From Martelella mediterranea (GTDB lineage Bacteria; Pseudomonadota; Alphaproteobacteria; Rhizobiales; Rhizobiaceae), in NCBI RefSeq assembly GCF_021021415.1, contig NZ_JAINWJ010000052.1:1-63022 (forward strand): a DNA stretch of 63,022 nucleotides, in the 5' to 3' direction. Positions within the stretch are counted from its first letter, which is position 1. Every line of letters starts with the position of its first letter. This document shows, piece by piece, positions 1 through 8,866 of this stretch. A program made the translations under genes and the position numbers. The notes under the pieces are model-generated. The model was not told the DNA's origin, ran no database searches, and saw only the letters and a list, made by a program, of their open reading frames with translations.

Positions 1-61
1 TCCTTCTGATATCACTCAATAACTTTTAAATCGGCCTCTTAAAGCACGAGAAGCGCGGCTT

Positions 62-394
62 TTGCTTCGCGAAGAGGAAATCCGACGGCGAGAGGAAGAC
101 TTGACCGCCAGGGTCTCCGCATTTGATGAGCTTGAGGTTGCGATGGAGGAAACGCTCTCTGCAGCGGAACGGGGCGAGATCCATTTCTCCCCCAGAGGCT
201 TCCAACCCTCTAATCCAAATATCAGCGGACGGCTCCAGAACTTCCTGAATCCTGACCTCCGTCAAACTCCAGCAAGAAAGATTTTCGAAAACTTTCTTAA
301 GCTAATCAAGAGGACGGTTGTCGGCTCAACCGGGCACCCCTCTGTCTCGACAGACGAGATACCTGCGGAAGACCTGGACAGACCCGGTCTTTAG
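62..394 (+). CDS. Hypothetical protein or gene fragment
   Basis: A TTG-initiated open frame of 110 codons. The frame is also open upstream back to about position 23. The first 50 residues are rich in Glu and Arg and look like a charged coiled coil (LREEEIRRREEDL). The rest has no recognisable domain. No clear ribosome binding site is visible and it lies directly beside IS66 debris, so it is probably the tail of a broken gene. I do not recognise a family and assign no function. Confidence 0.2.
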   Translation: MLREEEIRRREEDLTARVSAFDELEVAMEETLSAAERGEIHFSPRGFQPSNPNISGRLQNFLNPDLRQTPARKIFENFLKLIKRTVVGSTGHPSVSTDEIPAEDLDRPGL

Positions 395-431
395 TCCGAT
401 TCGGCACCGAGTTGCATAACGGCCCTCAGGC

Positions 432-930
432 GCCTATTGCTTTCGGCGTCCTTGAGATGCTCGAACAGCCTTTAGTGAACCGGACGCCCGTGCCAAGCTG
501 CGCGACCACCCCAGGCGGCTCGTGTCGAGCGTTCAAGATCGATCCCCTGTCGCTTGTGTAATTGAGCCTGCCTGAGCGGCAAATGGACAGTGTATTTGAG
601 ACCAGCACCTGAGCGACGGTCACCTTGGTTGGAATATCGCCTTCGCGCAGCCACAGGAGCCGGAACTTGGACGCCGACTTCCTGCCCCGCACGAGTGGCG
701 TATTTGGGACGGAGCACCACGAACACGCGGAACTGCACCGGCACGATGTTGAGCTTCTCCCCGATGTCTTCGCCGATCCGGTGCAGGCCATTGCCGCAGC
801 AGGAGCATTCATGGCTCTCAATGTTGATGACAGCATCGATGCGCGGCAGCGGGGTGTCTCGTTACATGCCGCACAAGCGCAGACATTGCTGGCAGACACC
901 GGGCCATACAGTCCTATCGTCAATTGACCC
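432..930 (-). pseudogene. IS66-family transposase (TnpC) remnant
   Basis: The minus strand carries the zinc-finger and middle region of an IS66 transposase, broken across frames. Readable pieces are LHRIGEDIGEKLNIV followed by PVQFRVFVVLRPKYA in one frame, GDIPTKVTVAQVLVS in a second, then LPLRQAQLHKRQGIDLERST and the end RLFEHLKDAES back in the first. These match the order in full-length TnpC proteins of about 500 residues, so only roughly a third remains. At least two frameshifts and a stop near 890 make it non-functional. No terminal inverted repeat was seen. Confidence 0.8.
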
Positions 931-1060
931 CAACAACAATGACGAGACAATCATCCGCCATGGCAGTTCATCAGCTTTGCGCAGCAACGCCTCGACACTA
1001 GCAAAGGGCGGATGCTCCTTGCTGCGTTCTGCGCCGGCTTGGGCTGGCGATCTGTCTGAG

Positions 1061-1927
1061 ATGCGGCGGTCAGAGGAACAGAGTGGGGAACGGCGCGTCT
1101 ACGGTCTGATACTGGTTGGCGCAGGAACCGTGCTTTGGAGCCTTGCTGGCCTGTTCGTACGCACAATTGATCTTGGGCTTTGGGATCTGATCCTATGGCG
1201 TTCTCTCTTCGCCTGCCTTTGCCTTGTTGCCATCGCCATCGCAAGGCCGGCGGAAGCGGTGCGTTTCGACTGGCGCTTCTGCCTGGCCGCCTACTTCTCC
1301 GCCACCGCAATGTTCTGCTATGTCGCCGCACTCACGATGACGACGGTAGCAAACGTTTTGATCATCTACGCGACACTTCCCTTCGTGACAGCCGCATTGG
1401 CCTTCGCGGTCGGTCGGGAAGCAGCCTCGCGACGCCTGTTGATGGCGAGCACGGTATCTATTATCGGGATCGTGCTCGTTGCGGGGACGGCACTGGGGGC
1501 GAGCGATATCAAGGGTAACTTGCTGGCCTTCGCAATGACGCTGAGCTTTGGGGCGCTTCTCATCGTCACACGCCGCAATCGAGCCCTGAATCTCATTCAC
1601 GTGAATGCCGCGGGGGCAGCGTTGTGTGCGATTGCGGCATTCCCATTCTCATCCGGCCAGCTTCCGGGGTACGGTGCGCTTGCATTGATATTCATGCTGG
1701 CCCTTCTCACGACCGCGCTCGCATTCCTGCTGTTCCTCGCGGGTGGACGTCATGTCGCTTCGTCGGAGTCGGCTTTGATCGCGCTTCTGGATGTCGTCCT
1801 CGGTCCGCTCTGGGTTTGGCTGGCCTTTGCCGAAAATCCAGGAAAATGGGCGATAGCAGGTGGTTCTATCGTAGTGGCGGCAGTGGTTTGGTATTTTTGG
1901 CCGTCCCTGCGCCGGTCCCGCTCATGA
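1061..1927 (+). CDS. DMT-superfamily (EamA) transporter
   Basis: A 288-residue integral membrane protein with about ten hydrophobic segments arranged as two EamA halves, the usual size for drug/metabolite transporters that export amino acids or small metabolites. The first helix, GLILVGAGTVLWSLAGLF, follows a short polar N-terminus (MRRSEEQSGERR). The frame is open upstream to 590, but that part crosses the IS66 scar and reads as Cys- and Pro-rich noise, so the ATG at 1061 is chosen; no strong ribosome binding site supports it. The substrate cannot be read from the sequence. The gene stands alone. Confidence 0.8.
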   Translation: MRRSEEQSGERRVYGLILVGAGTVLWSLAGLFVRTIDLGLWDLILWRSLFACLCLVAIAIARPAEAVRFDWRFCLAAYFSATAMFCYVAALTMTTVANVLIIYATLPFVTAALAFAVGREAASRRLLMASTVSIIGIVLVAGTALGASDIKGNLLAFAMTLSFGALLIVTRRNRALNLIHVNAAGAALCAIAAFPFSSGQLPGYGALALIFMLALLTTALAFLLFLAGGRHVASSESALIALLDVVLGPLWVWLAFAENPGKWAIAGGSIVVAAVVWYFWPSLRRSRS

Positions 1928-2077
1928 AGCGACGCGTCTGATCGCGGGAAACACCTGCTCAAGACTTTCAGCAATGTGTAACGTCAAATACTATCGGCAA
2001 TCACGAAAATGTTCTGCTCCGAGACAAACAACATGACGTCCGCATCGAAACCCGGCCCTTTCGGCAAGGGTGTCCGC

Positions 2078-2857
2078 CTATGCGGGACATTTTTGGCGAA
2101 CCGAGTTCTGAAAGTTGTCGATGAGGCGTTGGGTAAGCGGGCCAACGCTCCATTGGGCCCCAATCGCTGGCCCCTTGAGTTCGACGACGGGCTGGATCTC
2201 GATCGACGTGCCGACAACGAAGACTTCATCAGCCGCGCACAACTCCTCCAGCGAGACTTTTCGCTCCTCGAGTTCCAGGCCGGCCTTCTCCGCGAGAGCG
2301 AAGACATGGCGTTTGGTGATGCTGTCGAGAAAACAGTCTGCTACCGGGGACACGAGCTTGCGACCCTCGACCAGTATTATGTTCGTCGCGGTCGTTTCGG
2401 CAACATCTCCGTCGACGTCGAGCAACAGGGCATCGTCGAAACCCTCGTCATTTGCGGCATGCCGCGCGAGCGTGCCGATCATGTAGAGACCGGAGCATTT
2501 GGAGGCCGTCGGCGCCGTATCGACACGCGGACGCCTCCAGGAGGAGAGCTGAAGGCGAATACCCGTCGTGCTCCTTCCCTCGGCGGTCGGCGGCGGCCAA
2601 TCCCAGGCGGCAATCGCAACGTGGATAGTGGCGTTGCGGGCGGCCACCGTCACGCTCTCGCTGCCGCGCCAGGCAATGGGACGGATATAGGCATCCTTCA
2701 ATTCGTTGGCCCAGAGAACGGCTTCACATGCCTTGACGAGCTCACGGCTCGAATAGGGAAGCGTGTACCCGACGATCTCTGCAGAACGCTGGAAGCGGGA
2801 GAAATGCGCGTTGGACAGGAATATACATCCGTCATAGGCCCGAATTCCTTCGAACAC
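2078..2857 (-). pseudogene. Branched-chain aminotransferase-like protein, N-terminally truncated
   Basis: A class IV PLP aminotransferase resembling IlvE (branched-chain amino acid to 2-oxo acid transamination). The frame opens with FEGIRAYDG, which in intact proteins is preceded by about 30 to 40 residues carrying the first strands and the HYG motif. The PLP lysine is present in TASKCSGLYMIGTLARH, as is the ETTATN cofactor loop and the C-terminal GTSIEIQPVV segment. Upstream, the homologous N-terminus is missing and a signal-peptide coding stretch in another frame takes its place, so a deletion has probably fused two genes. A GTG at 2857 could start translation, but the enzyme would lack part of its fold. 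Confidence 0.7.
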
Positions 2858-2874
2858 GGCCCCGCCAGCTCCAT

Positions 2875-2979
2875 CGCAAGCGCTGATGTGGGCAGTAAAG
2901 CGGTGGTCGTGAGAAGCGTCAGAGCCCAGACCGCGGGAATGGCGAAAAGTTCACTTCTCTCGTTTCGGCGGAGCTTCAT
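2875..2979 (-). other. Orphan signal-peptide coding stretch
   Basis: Starting from an ATG that overlaps the cupin stop codon as ATGA, with GGGAGGGAGAAGA just upstream, the minus strand reads MKLRRNERSELFAIPAVW and a hydrophobic core ending in TSALA, a textbook signal peptidase I site. The mature protein is missing: beyond about residue 36 the frame enters the aminotransferase in the wrong phase. It is best read as the start of a lost periplasmic protein gene that was translationally coupled to the cupin gene. Confidence 0.55.
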
Positions 2980-3470
2980 TCTTCTCCCTCCCAATAGCCG
3001 ATTGCGGCATTTTTCTTCACCGTCAGTTCCAGGCGCCGGGCGGCTTTCTCGCCACCCGGCGCGGAGCCCGCGAATACCGTCACCTTGTCGCTATCGGGAT
3101 ATTCCAGGACGTCGGGTTCATTCATGGTGCTGATCGCCAGATAACGCAGCGGTTCAGAGCCTGCCGCCCGTAGTTGATGAGCTGTGTCAACGCCACCGGC
3201 GGGGCAAACGACGACATCGCCGGCGCACACCCCATGTTCTTCCTCGCCATATCGCAGCACACCGGCCCCCGCCAGAATGACAAAGAGCTCGTCATTTGCA
3301 TGGTGGCAATGAAAGGGCCAAGCCTTCTTGCCCGGGGGCATTTCAACGTAGCGAGCGCCAAGCCGCTTCGCGCCAGACGGCGCTGCGACGGCAGCCATGT
3401 GCACTTCATAAGCTCCACCATGCGATTGTGTCTGAAGCGGCAGTTCTCGAAGGCGAACGATTGGATTCAT
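2976..3470 (-). CDS. Cupin-domain protein
   Basis: A 164-residue single-domain cupin. The metal-binding first motif is visible as WPFHCHHANDELFVILAGAG, followed by a second motif around VVCPAGGVDTAHQLRA. Such proteins are small beta barrels that bind a metal or a sugar-like ligand; the substrate is unknown. The ATG at 3470 is preferred to the longer open frame (to 3596) because AAGGAAA lies 5 to 10 bases upstream. Its stop overlaps the next start as ATGA, so it was once the first gene of an operon whose second gene is now destroyed. Confidence 0.75.
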   Translation of the reverse strand: MNPIVRLRELPLQTQSHGGAYEVHMAAVAAPSGAKRLGARYVEMPPGKKAWPFHCHHANDELFVILAGAGVLRYGEEEHGVCAGDVVVCPAGGVDTAHQLRAAGSEPLRYLAISTMNEPDVLEYPDSDKVTVFAGSAPGGEKAARRLELTVKKNAAIGYWEGEE

Positions 3471-3634
3471 CGACTTTCCTTGGCTGATTTCAAGCTTTTC
3501 AGCAAAAGAACCTGCAATCGAAGATGAGAACAAATGAGTGCTTCTCACGCCATATGGAGGGATGCTCATTCGACAATCTCCATTCTGGCGAAGCAAAAAC
3601 GGATATCTGAAAGCAACAATCGAGGGGCGCGAGC

Positions 3635-4630
3635 GTGATCAACCCCGGACATGAGACAGACATCGCCAACGTCCGAGGGGCGGCAGGCCAGGCCTTGCCT
3701 GTGCGCCTGGAAACGGATGATGGCCAGCTTCTCGGCGGGTTTCTATGGCGACACGGCGGTGCTGCGGCCGCGCGCCCGATCGTGATCATCAGCGCCGCGA
3801 CGTCTGTAAGGTGCAGCTACTATGCGCGCTTCGCCGACTACCTGTTTCTCAACGGGCTCGACGTACTCACCTTCGATTACCGGGGGATCGGCGAATCCCG
3901 GCCGAAATCCTTGCGCGGATACCGTGCCGACTGGGTGGATTGGGGCGCGCACGATCTGGAGGCAGCGCTCGCATACGCTGAACGCACCTTTCCGGGGCAG
4001 GAAATCCATGTCGTGGGCCATTCGATCGGCGGCTTTGCGATCGGGCTTGCGCCCTCGAATTGGCGGATCGGACGCATTCTTACCGTCGGATCCCAATTCG
4101 CCTATTGGCGGGATTACGACGAGGCCGAACGCCGGCGCATGTTTATCAAGTGGCACATCGTCATGCCGCTTTTGACACGGATGTTCGGCTACTTTCCGGC
4201 CAAACGGCTTGGCTGGATGGAGGACACGCCCACGGGCGTGGTCCGGGACTGGAGCCGAATGAAGGCCCGGTTCGAGCACACCGTGCGGCAGGATCGTTTC
4301 ATCGGTGGGGAGCGGGAATCTATAAACCTGCAAAGACGCTTCGCCAGGGTGACAGCGCCTATGCTCGCGATTGGCCTTGAAGACGATCCGCACGGCACGC
4401 CTGCGGCCCTCAACCGACTGCTCGCCTATTTCACGTCCAGCCGCCGGTATCATTGGCGCATTGCTCCAGCCGACATTGGCGTATCATCCATCGGACATTT
4501 CGCTTTCTTCCATGACCGGTTCAAGGACAGTCTATGGCCGCTCGCGCTTGATTGGCTGCGCGAAGGGGAGATCCCGCGCGATGCGCCCGGCCGACTGCTC
4601 AATGAAGCAACGCCCGGGACAACGACATGA
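3635..4630 (+). CDS. Alpha/beta hydrolase
   Basis: A 331-residue alpha/beta-hydrolase fold protein. The strand-turn FDYRGIGES and the nucleophile elbow HVVGHSIGGFAIG (Ser in GHSIGG) are clear. A late acid (GLEDDPHG) and the histidine in SSIGHFAFF complete a plausible triad. There is no signal peptide, so it is cytoplasmic. The GTG start gives INPGHETDI. Relatives include uncharacterised hydrolases that act on large esters; no substrate can be named. It is divergent from the cupin gene and ends against the Tn3 scar. Confidence 0.75.
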   Translation: MINPGHETDIANVRGAAGQALPVRLETDDGQLLGGFLWRHGGAAAARPIVIISAATSVRCSYYARFADYLFLNGLDVLTFDYRGIGESRPKSLRGYRADWVDWGAHDLEAALAYAERTFPGQEIHVVGHSIGGFAIGLAPSNWRIGRILTVGSQFAYWRDYDEAERRRMFIKWHIVMPLLTRMFGYFPAKRLGWMEDTPTGVVRDWSRMKARFEHTVRQDRFIGGERESINLQRRFARVTAPMLAIGLEDDPHGTPAALNRLLAYFTSSRRYHWRIAPADIGVSSIGHFAFFHDRFKDSLWPLALDWLREGEIPRDAPGRLLNEATPGTTT

Positions 4631-4769
4631 CGATAACGATCAAGGCCGCAAGCCACGCAGACAGAAGCGGCTGGGAAAACTCTGGGCGGAAACCTGCGCG
4701 CATTTCGGCGCCGGGGACATGAAGGAAGCGGTCATCACCGGGCTGTGGCAGCGCGTATCGCTCGCCCGC

Positions 4770-5085
4770 GGCGTCACAACCAAGTTGCCCGCTTCAAGTC
4801 TGGCGCCTTCCAATTTCCCATTGCGGGGGCGGTGGGCAAGACGTTTGAGATTGAAGTCCAGCATCTCCTGGATTTCAACAAGCCACGTAACACCATCTCC
4901 CTGCACACCAAGGCCGAGCTTGCCTTCTTTTTTAAAGTTTTCGAACTTGGCTCTTTCGATCAGACGCTCGTCAAGCGGTCGGAACGAACGGCTGCCCTCA
5001 ACCCATATATCGCCGGAACGCAATTGATCTCGCAGACGTGCGAGCGTTGCGATTTCGTAAAGGCGTCGATCCGTTTTCCGTCAAA
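4770..5085 (-). pseudogene. Tn3-family transposase (TnpA) fragment
   Basis: The minus strand reads DRRLYEIATLARLRDQLRSG and then DIWVEGSRSFRPLDERLIER, a signature stretch of the middle of Tn3-family TnpA (normally about 970 to 1000 residues). It continues through FENFKKEGKLGLGVQ to LEAGNLVVTPRAS before similarity is lost. A stop just upstream and the small size show that only about 100 codons survive. The catalytic DDE region and the 38-bp ends are not seen. Confidence 0.65.
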
Positions 5086-5166
5086 CACAGAACCGCTCTA
5101 AAGCAAGGTTTGAGGTTGAGATGACGCGGGCTCGCTCGAAGCGCTCACGCGGTGAATGAAAGAGCA

Positions 5167-5925
5167 TCACACGACTTCGGTCGTCGCAGCAAAGCTGATG
5201 CCGATCGAGCGGATGGACTTGATCGGCAGGTCGACGTTGGCGGAAGCGGCCTTCTGCTTCAGCCTGTGAACGATCGCATCAATGCTGCGCGTTTCGGGTT
5301 TGTCGTCATAGCCAAACTCGGACGCCAGTTTGCTCCGGCTGACCGGATCTCCCTTGGCCTCGACGAGAAGCGCCATAAGTTGCATTTCGCGTCCGGTCAG
5401 ATCGATTCCGATGTCGGCGGGAGACGTCAGTACATAGTTGAGACGGTCAAGCCGCCAGGTCTGATTGATGGATTGTGCGACATCAGCATCGTCCCCCGCC
5501 TTTCGCGGCTCCGGCAAGCGGCGGACCAGATTGCGGATCGCCAGCACAAGCTCAAGGCCATCGACAGGCTTGGTGAGGTAAAGATCGGCACCTTGCTGAT
5601 AACCCCGGACGCGATCATCGCGGCCTGTGCGCGCGGTGAGGAGGATGATGCCTCGGCCCTCTGCTTCGCCGGCAAGATCACTCACGAGTTCGAAGCCGCT
5701 GCAATCGGGGAGATTCACATCGATGATGGCCACTTCGAAGGTTGCGTTGCGCAGCGCCCTGTAAAATTCCAGTCCGCTGGATGCCTCGGTCACATCATAG
5801 CCGCTCAGCTTCAAGTATTCGGCAAGGCTCTGGCGCAAATCGTCGTCGTCTTCAACCAGTAGTATGCGGACTATTGCCTTGAGTTGCCCATCGGCATGCT
5901 TGATAGTTTGAACATCTTCCGTCAT
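5167..5925 (-). CDS. OmpR-family response regulator
   Basis: A 252-residue two-component response regulator. The receiver domain (residues 19 to 135) has the acidic pair in LLVEDDDD, phospho-acceptor Asp69 in IIDVNLP, Thr97 and Lys119 in LYLTKPVD. The C-terminal winged helix (LTGREMQLMALLVEAKGDPV through SIDAIVHRLKQK) is of the OmpR type. The ATG at 5925 fits the domain start; the frame is open further upstream but runs into the divergent kinase gene. It faces the histidine kinase across 67 bases and is its likely partner. Candidate target sites lie in front of the peptide genes at 8186-8219. Confidence 0.85.
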   Translation of the reverse strand: MTEDVQTIKHADGQLKAIVRILLVEDDDDLRQSLAEYLKLSGYDVTEASSGLEFYRALRNATFEVAIIDVNLPDCSGFELVSDLAGEAEGRGIILLTARTGRDDRVRGYQQGADLYLTKPVDGLELVLAIRNLVRRLPEPRKAGDDADVAQSINQTWRLDRLNYVLTSPADIGIDLTGREMQLMALLVEAKGDPVSRSKLASEFGYDDKPETRSIDAIVHRLKQKAASANVDLPIKSIRSIGISFAATTEVV

Positions 5926-5992
5926 TGCTGTCTGATCGGGTTTCTGAATGCGCTTCCTTCGTAAGCGACGATAATCAAGGAGAGCATTCGCG

Positions 5993-8062
5993 ATGTCCAG
6001 ACGCCTCCGCCGTTTCTGGATGCACTTTCCGTGCCTGGAGTGGTTGAGCACCGTTCCGATACTGACGATGGCGCTCTTTGTTGCAGCCGGCGGATTGTCT
6101 TGGGCAATGGACGCCGGTTCCGGCGACGTGCCCGATTTGCACGTCTCGACCTTCGTCGACGAAACTGCCGAGCTTACTCTTGCGGACATTCTGGCCGACG
6201 GTGAAGCCATCCGCTTCACGCCGTCTGCCCGTGACGGGATAGGCGCGCGTTACAGCCGCGACGTCGTCTGGCTGAAAATCCTGATGACACCCGAGCAGAC
6301 GATGCCCGCACTGATGGCGCTGTCGCCAAACTTCGTCGATATGATTGATGTTTATCTTGCCGACATGGCGCCGGATCTTGGCGTGAACGACTTCACCCAT
6401 ATCGCGCTCGGCGCGCATCGGCCGCTCTCGACCAACGGATATTCCGGGCTGGACGAAGTGGTTCCGCTGTCGTTCATAGCCGGACGCCCGAAGATCGCCT
6501 ACATAAGAGTCGCCTCGCCGAACGTCACCCTACTTCTCAATGTCAGACTGTACCGCCCTGAAGCCTATGTGGTGGAGGATGCCTTCGTGAGTATTGTGGG
6601 CGGCATCGTGCTGGGCAGCATGTGTCTTCTGCTGATCACCCAGTTGATCCTGTTCCAGTTCGATCGGGATCCTATTTATCCCTTGCTCGCCCTCAGTACG
6701 CTGAGCGCGGCCGCATATCACATAGGCAGTCTGGGATATTCGCGGCTGCTTCTGTTCCCCGCCGGCGGAACCGGCAACGACATTTTCCTGGCGTTCTTCT
6801 CTTCCTTCGGGCTGACGGCGGGAGCGCTGACAACTTGGCGCGTTTTCGATCTGCGTGGCCGGAGAAGCTGGATGCTCTGGACATGCGCCTTCGTTGCCGT
6901 GGCCGGCCTTGTTTGCACGATTGCCATTTTCTTTGGGCTCAATCTTCATTTCGCGCCGCTGCGAAACCTTCTGATCCAGATCTTCGTGACGATCACAGCC
7001 GGCTATAGTCTCTGGACGATCCGGCGCGGCGACTGGGCCTCCTATCTGCGCGCCGCCGCTTTCGTATCGCTGTGGATGGGGCTTACGCTTATGCTCCTTT
7101 ACTATTCCAATGTGCCCGGCCTGCCGGAATTGGCGTCGAAGGGCTATGCCATCGCTTGTCTGCTGGAAGCGATGCTGCTGACCCTGATGCTCAGTTGGCG
7201 TCTGAGAATGGCCAATCGGCTCAATGCCGCGCTGCAGGAAGAGGCGCTTCTGTCTGCCCGGAACGCTGAACAGCGCGCGATAGAAATCGCGCGCGAGCGC
7301 ACCAGAGAACTGGCGGAGGCCAAGCAGACCGCCGAGGCCGCGCTCGCGGCCGAGATGGAGCATAAGAAGAACCAGGTTCGCTTCATGGAGGTTATTTCCC
7401 ACCAGTATCGCACGCCACTCGCTTCGATCCGTTCAAGCGTCGATACGATCGAGCTCAGCCTGGCCGCGGACGACGAACCCAATCGCCAAAGGATAAAGCG
7501 GATCCGCCGCGGAATTGCCCGCCTCGTTGAAGTGCTGGAGATCAATCTTGGACGAAGCCGCATTCAGGGCTCCGCGCTTGAACCGCAGTTTTGCGCTATC
7601 CGCATTGGCCCGATGATCTCCGATATCGGCCGTCGCGCCAGAGAATTGATGCCGGGCGCGGCCTTCCAGATTGACATACCACCGGAAGAGCAGGACGTGG
7701 AGATCGATGTGGATAGCCACATGCTCAGCCTGGCATTGATAAATCTCTTGGAAAACGCCGTGAAATACTCGACGCCGACTGGAGAAAAGCCGGTGACGCT
7801 GTCAGTCGCGGTTGACGGACCGCTCGTGGCCTTCTCTGTCAAAGACGAAGGAATCGGAATTCCTGCGAGTGAGATCGAATCCGTTTCCAAAGAAAGGATT
7901 CGCGGTTCGAACACGGCCAAGATCGAAGGCACGGGCCTTGGTCTGTCGCTCGTAACGCGCATTGCCGCCGCCCATGGCGGCAGGCTCGAGATTGAAAGCA
8001 TCGAGAGCATGGGCACGAGAGTTACGATCTTGCTCCCGCGAGCGCAACGCGGGTCCATATAA
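5993..8062 (+). CDS. 7TM-DISM sensor histidine kinase
   Basis: A 689-residue hybrid of a 7TMR-DISM sensor and a histidine kinase. After a signal anchor (residues 15 to 40) comes a periplasmic DISM extracellular domain (about 45 to 185), seven membrane segments (about 190 to 410), a coiled coil rich in Glu and Ala, the HisKA H-box EVISHQYRTPLASI with phospho-acceptor His470, and an HATPase domain with N box (LINLLENAVKYS), G1 (VKDEGIGIP) and G2 (GTGLGLSLV). AAGGAGAG sits 8 bases before the ATG. Extracellular DISM domains are known to bind small carbohydrate-like or other extracellular ligands. Its position suggests it senses a cue for the peptide export locus downstream. Confidence 0.88.
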   Translation: MSRRLRRFWMHFPCLEWLSTVPILTMALFVAAGGLSWAMDAGSGDVPDLHVSTFVDETAELTLADILADGEAIRFTPSARDGIGARYSRDVVWLKILMTPEQTMPALMALSPNFVDMIDVYLADMAPDLGVNDFTHIALGAHRPLSTNGYSGLDEVVPLSFIAGRPKIAYIRVASPNVTLLLNVRLYRPEAYVVEDAFVSIVGGIVLGSMCLLLITQLILFQFDRDPIYPLLALSTLSAAAYHIGSLGYSRLLLFPAGGTGNDIFLAFFSSFGLTAGALTTWRVFDLRGRRSWMLWTCAFVAVAGLVCTIAIFFGLNLHFAPLRNLLIQIFVTITAGYSLWTIRRGDWASYLRAAAFVSLWMGLTLMLLYYSNVPGLPELASKGYAIACLLEAMLLTLMLSWRLRMANRLNAALQEEALLSARNAEQRAIEIARERTRELAEAKQTAEAALAAEMEHKKNQVRFMEVISHQYRTPLASIRSSVDTIELSLAADDEPNRQRIKRIRRGIARLVEVLEINLGRSRIQGSALEPQFCAIRIGPMISDIGRRARELMPGAAFQIDIPPEEQDVEIDVDSHMLSLALINLLENAVKYSTPTGEKPVTLSVAVDGPLVAFSVKDEGIGIPASEIESVSKERIRGSNTAKIEGTGLGLSLVTRIAAAHGGRLEIESIESMGTRVTILLPRAQRGSI

Positions 8063-8545
8063 CCGGCTCGTCCCTGCTCGTCGGGGAGACATTACCCGCT
8101 GCATGTGGATAAGCGCGGAATGACCTTCCAGACATAGACCGTCGGCCACGTCCACCCTGGAGAACGGCAGCGAGCATATCCGGATTGTTACATAATGTTA
8201 CTTTGAAACAAAATGTAACTAATTAAATTTACTTCATTATGCGTTTCTTATTTGATAGTTTCTCTGATTTATATTACATTCAACGCATTGGATATCGATC
8301 GCGAACTTTTCTGCTGACTGGCGACAAAAGCGTGGCAAGCGAAAGAACTGCATAACGCAAAGAACGCCACCGTATGAGTTAAGGATGCTGTCTCGGAAGC
8401 GCTGCGCTCCCGATCGTACAGAGGCGCGGATGCGGCTTTACCTTTTGTACAACAGGATGGTGAAGAAAGCCGCGATGACCGCCAAGAGCGATCTCGAAAA
8501 TGCCGACAAAGCGATTTGGAACAGATCAAGCTGAAGGAGAACGAA
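8063..8545 (+). other. AT-rich control region before the leader-peptide genes
   Basis: 483 bases with no convincing gene. Bases 8186 to 8290 are markedly richer in A and T than their surroundings and hold the tandem TGTTAC elements described separately, so the promoter of the first peptide gene is probably here. A 25-codon open frame (8457-8534) ends inside the ribosome binding site of the first peptide gene; it has only a weak start signal and is not called. Confidence 0.45.
8186..8219 (+). promoter_or_regulatory. Candidate response-regulator binding site, tandem TGTTAC
   Basis: TGTTAC occurs at 8186-8191 and again at 8196-8201, exactly ten bases (one helical turn) apart, and an inverted copy GTAAC lies at 8215-8219. 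Tandem half-sites at one-turn spacing are typical of OmpR-family dimers. The site is in the AT-rich stretch 330 to 360 bases before the first leader-peptide gene. That the divergent two-component pair binds here is inference. Confidence 0.4.
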
Positions 8546-8866
8546 ATGCCAAAAGAGAACATGAAATCTCCAATCGATGCCGACGACACCGAAATCACGG
8601 AGCTGGGCGCCGAGGAATTGCAGGGGGCGACCGGCGGCGTCCTGGCCGGCTTGATCGGCCCCGGCGATGATGTGACGCAGAGCATCGCCAGCGGCATCGA
8701 AAATGCCGTCGACGCAACCAAAAATGTGGTCGAAGCCGGCGCCTCGGATGTCGCTAAAGGCGCGGAATGGGTTGGCGATGCAGCGTCCAAGGCCGGATCG
8801 GCGCTTGAGACCGGCGTCGAGGATGTCGCCAAGGGTATATGGGACGCCTCTGCGGACTGGTGCTGA
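8546..8866 (+). CDS. Double-glycine leader peptide 1 (candidate bacteriocin precursor)
   Basis: A 106-residue precursor. AAGGAG at 8534-8539 fixes the ATG at 8546. Residues 15 to 31, TEITELGAEELQGATGG, form a double-glycine leader of the kind cut by C39 peptidases, giving a core of 75 residues starting VLAGLIG. The core is acidic, Ala/Gly/Asp-rich and helical, with repeating blocks such as GASDVAKGAEWVGDAASKAG and TGVEDVAKGIW, and ends in Trp-Cys, its only Cys. It lacks the hydrophobic helix of the other two peptides. The exporter with a matching C39 domain lies 3 kb downstream. Toxin, signal or adhesin roles are all possible; I recognise no named family. Confidence 0.7.
   Translation: MPKENMKSPIDADDTEITELGAEELQGATGGVLAGLIGPGDDVTQSIASGIENAVDATKNVVEAGASDVAKGAEWVGDAASKAGSALETGVEDVAKGIWDASADWC

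Noticed and set aside
590-1060. N-terminal extension of the DMT transporter gene back to 590
   Set aside because: The extra 157 codons lie antisense to the IS66 remnant, have no transporter-like sequence and would triple the usual N-terminal length.
8457-8534. 25-codon leader ORF before peptide gene 1
   Set aside because: Weak initiation signal and no regulatory features such as repeated rare codons; stop inside the next ribosome binding site is suggestive but not enough.
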